Positions 59,938 to 64,000 of a DNA stretch of 64,000 nucleotides are shown here, in pieces. The stretch is from Takashimella koratensis (Eukaryota > Basidiomycota > Tremellomycetes > Trichosporonales > Tetragoniomycetaceae), in contig BCKT01000011.1 in the NCBI GenBank assembly GCA_003116875.1, forward strand, positions 558,001-622,000, in the 5' to 3' direction. Under the pieces are notes generated by a model. The model saw nothing but the letters and a program-made list of their open reading frames with translations, was not told the origin of the DNA and did not search any database. The position numbers were made by a program, and so were the translations under genes. Position 1 is the first letter of the stretch; each line of letters opens with the position of its first letter.

Positions 59938-60720
59938 TTATAACTTCGCGTTGACAGCGGGTTGCGAGCTTTGTTCACTCTTGTATCTGACCATCTGATA
60001 TTCCTTGTGTGTAAAACCACACTTCTCGTAAAACGCTACTCGAGTAAGTGAAAGGACTTCATACCCGGAAAAGGAGCGAGTAGGTTATAGCTTACCGATG
60101 TTTGCTTTACTGCAATCGAGAATCGTCTTGTAGCAACCTTGCTCGACGCCGATGGCTTCCAGGGTGTTGATGATCTTGAGACCGAGCTTCTGCCCCTGAA
60201 GCTTCTTGGAAACGGCAATGTCCTCAATGTGACCAACCAGTCCGCCTCCCCGAGTGAATTTCCGTTCAATGATGGTGGTTCCACATGCGACCAGCTATCC
60301 ACATCAGCTCATGTACCGCCAATCTGAACGTACAGTATCGGTTGATTTCTGGACGATCACTATCGTGAAGTAGGTAGAAGGGCAACGTTTCATGTATTGG
60401 AATTGCGCTGTGATGGTAAGTATAGTTGATTGGATGACTGGTAACGACAAAACTTTTCACGACACTTACCGTTGTAGTCCTCTGGACTAAGGCTGGGTGC
60501 TGCAGTGAGGACTGATAGCAGCTCGAAATGGCCACGTCGATGATCTGAAGAACGGAGCGGCCGTATCTAGGCGATAGACGGAGGATCAGTAAGATGATGC
60601 TCGGGTCAAGGCAGTGCAAGAAGGAGGGCGGTATTGGTATAAACCTACCTCGAGGTCTGAAGACGGCGGCAGCCTCACGGAGAGGGGGATGAGCTGGGGG
60701 TCGAAGAGCAAGTCGTCCAT
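59938..60720 (-). CDS. GNA1: Glucosamine-6-phosphate N-acetyltransferase GNA1
   Basis: Start MDDLLFDPQLIPLSVRLPPS at 60720. The second exon gives IRPLRSSDHRRGHFELLSVL followed by TAAPSLSPEDYN. After two more introns come LVACGTTIIERKF, GGGLVGHIEDIAVSKKLQGQ (acetyl-CoA pyrophosphate loop), LGLKIINTLEAIGVEQGCYK, TILDCSKANIAFYEKCGF and QMVRY. All are signature Gna1 blocks; length about 180 residues is somewhat above the family's usual 150-180. It makes N-acetylglucosamine-6-phosphate for UDP-GlcNAc, and so for chitin, N-glycans and GPI anchors. Head-to-head with the G-patch gene, 275 bp between starts. Confidence 0.94.
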
Positions 60721-60770
60721 GGGTGAAGGAGTGGGGGGTGGGTGATTGGGTCGTGGTGACTGGGAGGAGA

Positions 60771-60782
60771 TATATATATATA
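60771..60782 (-). promoter_or_regulatory. (TA)6 TATA-type element upstream of GNA1
   Basis: TATATATATATA about 50-60 bp upstream of the GNA1 ATG. Position and composition suit a TATA box. Confidence 0.5.
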
Positions 60783-60995
60783 CACGGGAAGTGAAGCGGG
60801 ACGAGGAGACGAGGGTGAGACAGGGCACGGGCTGAAACAAGCAACCAACAGGGGACGGACGCGAGCAACAGATCTCCCCTCCCCCCCGCAGAATGCTATT
60901 CCGAGTCCCCTCTTTTCACAACTTATCCTCCTCCCTCCATCCCCTTGTCCTTTGTCACTTTACCCAGCCCTCCTCGTCGCCACCCACTCTCCGCT

Positions 60996-63900
60996 ATGCC
61001 CCGAAGGAAGTCCGCCTACTTGTCCGACGGATCAGACTCTGGAGCATCAGACGACGAGGGCTCAGAAGGCGGCTTCAACTCCCAGGAAGATGGTGACTCG
61101 CGAGCAGAGCGAGCTCTCTTCGAGCACAAGCGGCAAAAGTTTGACCGCGGCGCCGGCAAAGAGTCTGCTTGGGAAGGCATCTTTGGCGAGGACGACTACG
61201 AGCAAGAGACAAGAAGAGGTCTGGGAGGATCCAAAAGGAAGCGCAAAGATGTCAAGCCTGGCGCTCGCTCAGATCTGTCAAAGTGAGTCCCTCCACTACA
61301 TTGACTTCGCTATATGCTGACCATTCGCTGTATCTCATTCAACTCAGAGCTCCAACTTTCGTAGCTCAGGCGCCCAAAACTTCCCTAGATGAAGAACGAA
61401 AACCTCACGACAGCGACGACCGCGCAGACGATGGGAGCGATGATGACGCAGATGAGGACGCTAAATCAGAGGAGGGAGACAGCGACAACAACGAGGATGA
61501 CAATGACATCGACACCGACGATGATCTGCCTGCACGGGGGACATTAAATAGCGGCAACGGCACCAACGATGACGGACGAGTCGAAGACGATCAGCCAACG
61601 GCAGGAATCGGGAACCGAAGAGGTGGAATTGGGTCATCAGCTCGGACGATGATGCAGCAACAATCTACATCGGGATCAGCCGGCGAGGTGAAGTCCAATG
61701 GGAGACGCGGCCTAGGATTTTCTAAAGCGTCACATTCGGAAGAGGAAAACACCAGCACCTCCTCCACTCCCTTTGCGAATTTTGGACGTCAACCCCAGCA
61801 CCCTGCCGTCGCAAACAGCATACATCGCGAAAAGTTTGCTAGCCGGTCACCCACCCCCGCTGCCAATGCCCCAGGCGCTCACACTCTTACCTCTGCTGAA
61901 AAAGCGCATTTCAGCAGAATAGCTGGCGATTTCGGTGCTCGAATGCTCGCGAAGCAAGGATGGTCTGCTGGAAAAGGTCTCGGTGTCACGGAGAGCGGCA
62001 GAGCTGTTCCAATTGAAGTCGGTAAACTTATGATGGGCGAAGGTATTCGAAGCGGGATCCGAACCGAAGACAGCAAAAGGGAAGCTCGAAGAATGGGTCA
62101 CAAGGTAGAGGATGAGGAGGAAGAACAGGCCAAACGCGGCAGGGTGTCGTCGAAACGGGCTGGCAATCGCGCCCCCGCGAAGGACAAGGTTGATGATGGG
62201 TGGAAAAGAGAGAGAAAAGTCAAGGTCAGGGTTGAACACAAGACGTACGAACAACTCATTGCCGAAGCTGGCGATCAAGCGCAAGCCGGTGTTGGCTTAG
62301 TCCTTGACGCTCGGAGTGGAGAGGTAAGTCCTCGACTTGCCGAAAGGAATGCTAAACTCTTTCAGCTGCGTCAAGTCCAATCAGTGTCTGAATTGACTTC
62401 ATCGTCGTGGAGCCCAACATCGGATAAGACCCAGCTTCCGGAACTTCGCCATAATCTTCGACTTGTTTTCGATATGACCAAAAATGACGTTGACAACTTG
62501 GCGAGAGAAGGCAAATCCGTCGTCGAACGTCGTCGTTGGAGTTTGCGAGAAGTAGACAGAGCTCGGAATACAATAGAATCCAACTCCCAACGTGAGTTGC
62601 GGCATCCCTTATATTCTGCTGACGTTCCAGGCATAGATCGCCTCGGCAGTATTGAGGTGCTCCTGACATCCATCAACTTTATAGCACAAGAAGAATCGAC
62701 AAAGTCTAATCCCTCCATTTCGCCATTGGCAGAAAGTGTCGAGACCCTTCTTGCGTCATTCAAAGAAGAGTACTCGACCCTTTCACTTGACGAGGCAGTC
62801 GTTGGAGCTGTCGGTCAGATTGTGAGTCCAAGAACGGGATCGAGCTGACCATTAACAGTTACGGAAGACCTTTACAACGTGGCAGCCTTTTGATGTGTCG
62901 AGCGATGCAATTCTCTCTGCCCTCAAGCCGTTGTCCGACGCGTTTAATTTGTCCACCCGTGATGTCAAGGCGACGGTCCGCATCGACGAAAGCGGATCGC
63001 GATCGATGAGCCCGTGGGAAAGTTTGTTGTGGAATATGTGGCTCCCACGAGTTCGGTCGACATTCAAGTAAGTCAATCGCGCGAGAGTTGTTCACCATAT
63101 GCTGACTGAGTAGCAATGAATGGGATGCTCAGCATCCTTTACCAGCGGTTCACTTTTTGGAATCTTGGAACCCCATTCTTCCAGCATCCATACGGGACAA
63201 TCTTATAGACCAACTCATCCTTCCCAAGATTACGGCTGCAGTCGAACGATGGGACACGAAGCCAACGAAGCCAGGCAAACATCAACGATCTTTGGCCGGT
63301 ATCATATTCCCGTGGTTGCCGTTGTTGGATAATAGGGTCAATGGGCTTCTCGACGAAGGGAAACGTCGCATCCGATCCCTACTCCGACACTGGAACGTAT
63401 CGGATGGTGTTCCATCCGAACTGCAAAGGTGGAAGAAAGACGTAAGTGTGGACAGGATGAGAAGATATGCGCATACTGACCTATTGAATCAGGTGTACAC
63501 TTCGAGTGAATGGGACAAGTTGATGGGTGAATTCGTACTCGGAAAGCTAGGCACTTGCCTTCGAGACGATCTCATCGTCAACCCCCGCAATCAAGACATG
63601 ACGCCTCTAGAACAGCATGTCCTTCCCTGGTATGAGCTCATTCGCCCTTCAAGCTTCGCTCGGCTCCTCGAATTGGAGTTCTTCCCGAAATGGCTTAACA
63701 TATTGTATCTCTGGCTCGTTCATCCCGGTTACAATGGTGACGAAGTCGCTAGCTGGTAAGTCCTTCTTTCAAAATGAGCTGACAACCCAGGTTCCAAGGG
63801 TGGAAACGAGCATTCCCAGAAGCGTTGCTGGAGGACAAGCGCGTTGCTCACGGCTTCGATTCTGGGCTCAAATTGATGGCCGACGCTCTTCATCTTGGAT

Positions 63901-64000
63901 CAGCTGCTCCTGCGCAGCTACCAAAGCCAACATTCTCGCCTCTATCCTCCTCCAAGGGTGTGTCAACTATGGGCAAGCGTCAAACCATCTCTCGCCCTGC
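60996..64000 (+). CDS. SPP382: G-patch splicing factor NTR1/SPP382/TFIP11 (3' end outside window)
   Basis: Start MPRRKSAYLSDGSDSGASDD at 60996. An acidic N-terminus (TIP_N-like, RALFEHKRQKFD; ESAWEGIFGEDDYE) and an Asp-rich linker precede the G-patch domain, FGARMLAKQGWSAGKGLGVT and RAVPIEVGKLMMGEG. The GCFC-type helical domain begins after 62370 and includes ELRHNLRLVFDMTKNDVDNL, SLWNMWLPRVRSTF-like, HFLESWNPILPASIRDNLID, IFPWLPLLDNRVNGLLDEGK, and MTPLEQHVLPWYELIRPSSF. In yeast Ntr1 activates helicase Prp43 to disassemble the intron-lariat spliceosome. The frame is open at the right edge. Introns include 61282-61348 and ones near 62830, 63070, 63445 and 63760. Confidence 0.94.

Overview
The window is a gene-dense fungal chromosome segment, most likely from a basidiomycete of the Tremellomycetes (Cryptococcus/Trichosporon side). 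The sequence shows almost every gene cut by many 40-60 nt introns with GT..AG ends and CTNAC-type branch points close to the acceptor. It also shows pyrimidine-rich leaders before start codons and a strong preference for C-ending codons in highly expressed genes. The GAPDH gene carries 11 introns, a count I recall for the Cryptococcus gene. The assignment is inference; no rRNA, tRNA, CRISPR array or intact transposon was recognised.

Left part (1-21 kb): 5' part of GPI8 (GPI transamidase), RTF1 (Paf1 complex), an MTC1/DUF5427-type protein, an unrecognised membrane protein, COX9 (cytochrome oxidase subunit VIIa), the PP2A B regulatory subunit (CDC55), the MPS1 checkpoint kinase, a single-pass membrane protein with a proline-rich tail, a GPP/DOG-type HAD phosphatase and GAPDH. 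The last two are divergent and share a 1.4 kb upstream region.

Middle part (21-46 kb): a DHA2-type MFS transporter converging on a tyrosine aminotransferase, a DDHD-domain phospholipase, COP9 signalosome subunit 6, the DRG1/RBG1 GTPase, the mitofusin FZO1, a PACT-type spindle pole body coiled-coil protein, a very large acidic protein of unknown role, and an acyl-CoA-binding/ankyrin protein.

Right part (46-64 kb): a 2.8 kb gene-poor, AT-richer stretch, then OXR1 (TLDc domain), BMT2 (25S rRNA m1A methyltransferase), a TLG1/syntaxin-6 SNARE, BST1/PGAP1 (GPI inositol deacylase), trimethyllysine dioxygenase (carnitine synthesis), a RING E3 ligase, GNA1 (glucosamine-6-phosphate N-acetyltransferase) and the 5' part of the G-patch splicing factor NTR1/SPP382/TFIP11.

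These are mostly conserved housekeeping genes arranged as alternating head-to-head and tail-to-tail pairs with short gaps, not an operon or a biosynthetic cluster. The most unusual signals are gene-structural: chains of micro-exons of 5-15 nt in DRG1 and in the MFS transporter, an in-frame GC-AG intron in CDC55, and a GPI8 start without a signal peptide. A trimethyllysine dioxygenase whose frame cannot be joined by a canonical splice, a repeated CACGTG palindrome in upstream regions, and a gene-poor region with an inverted repeat also stand out.
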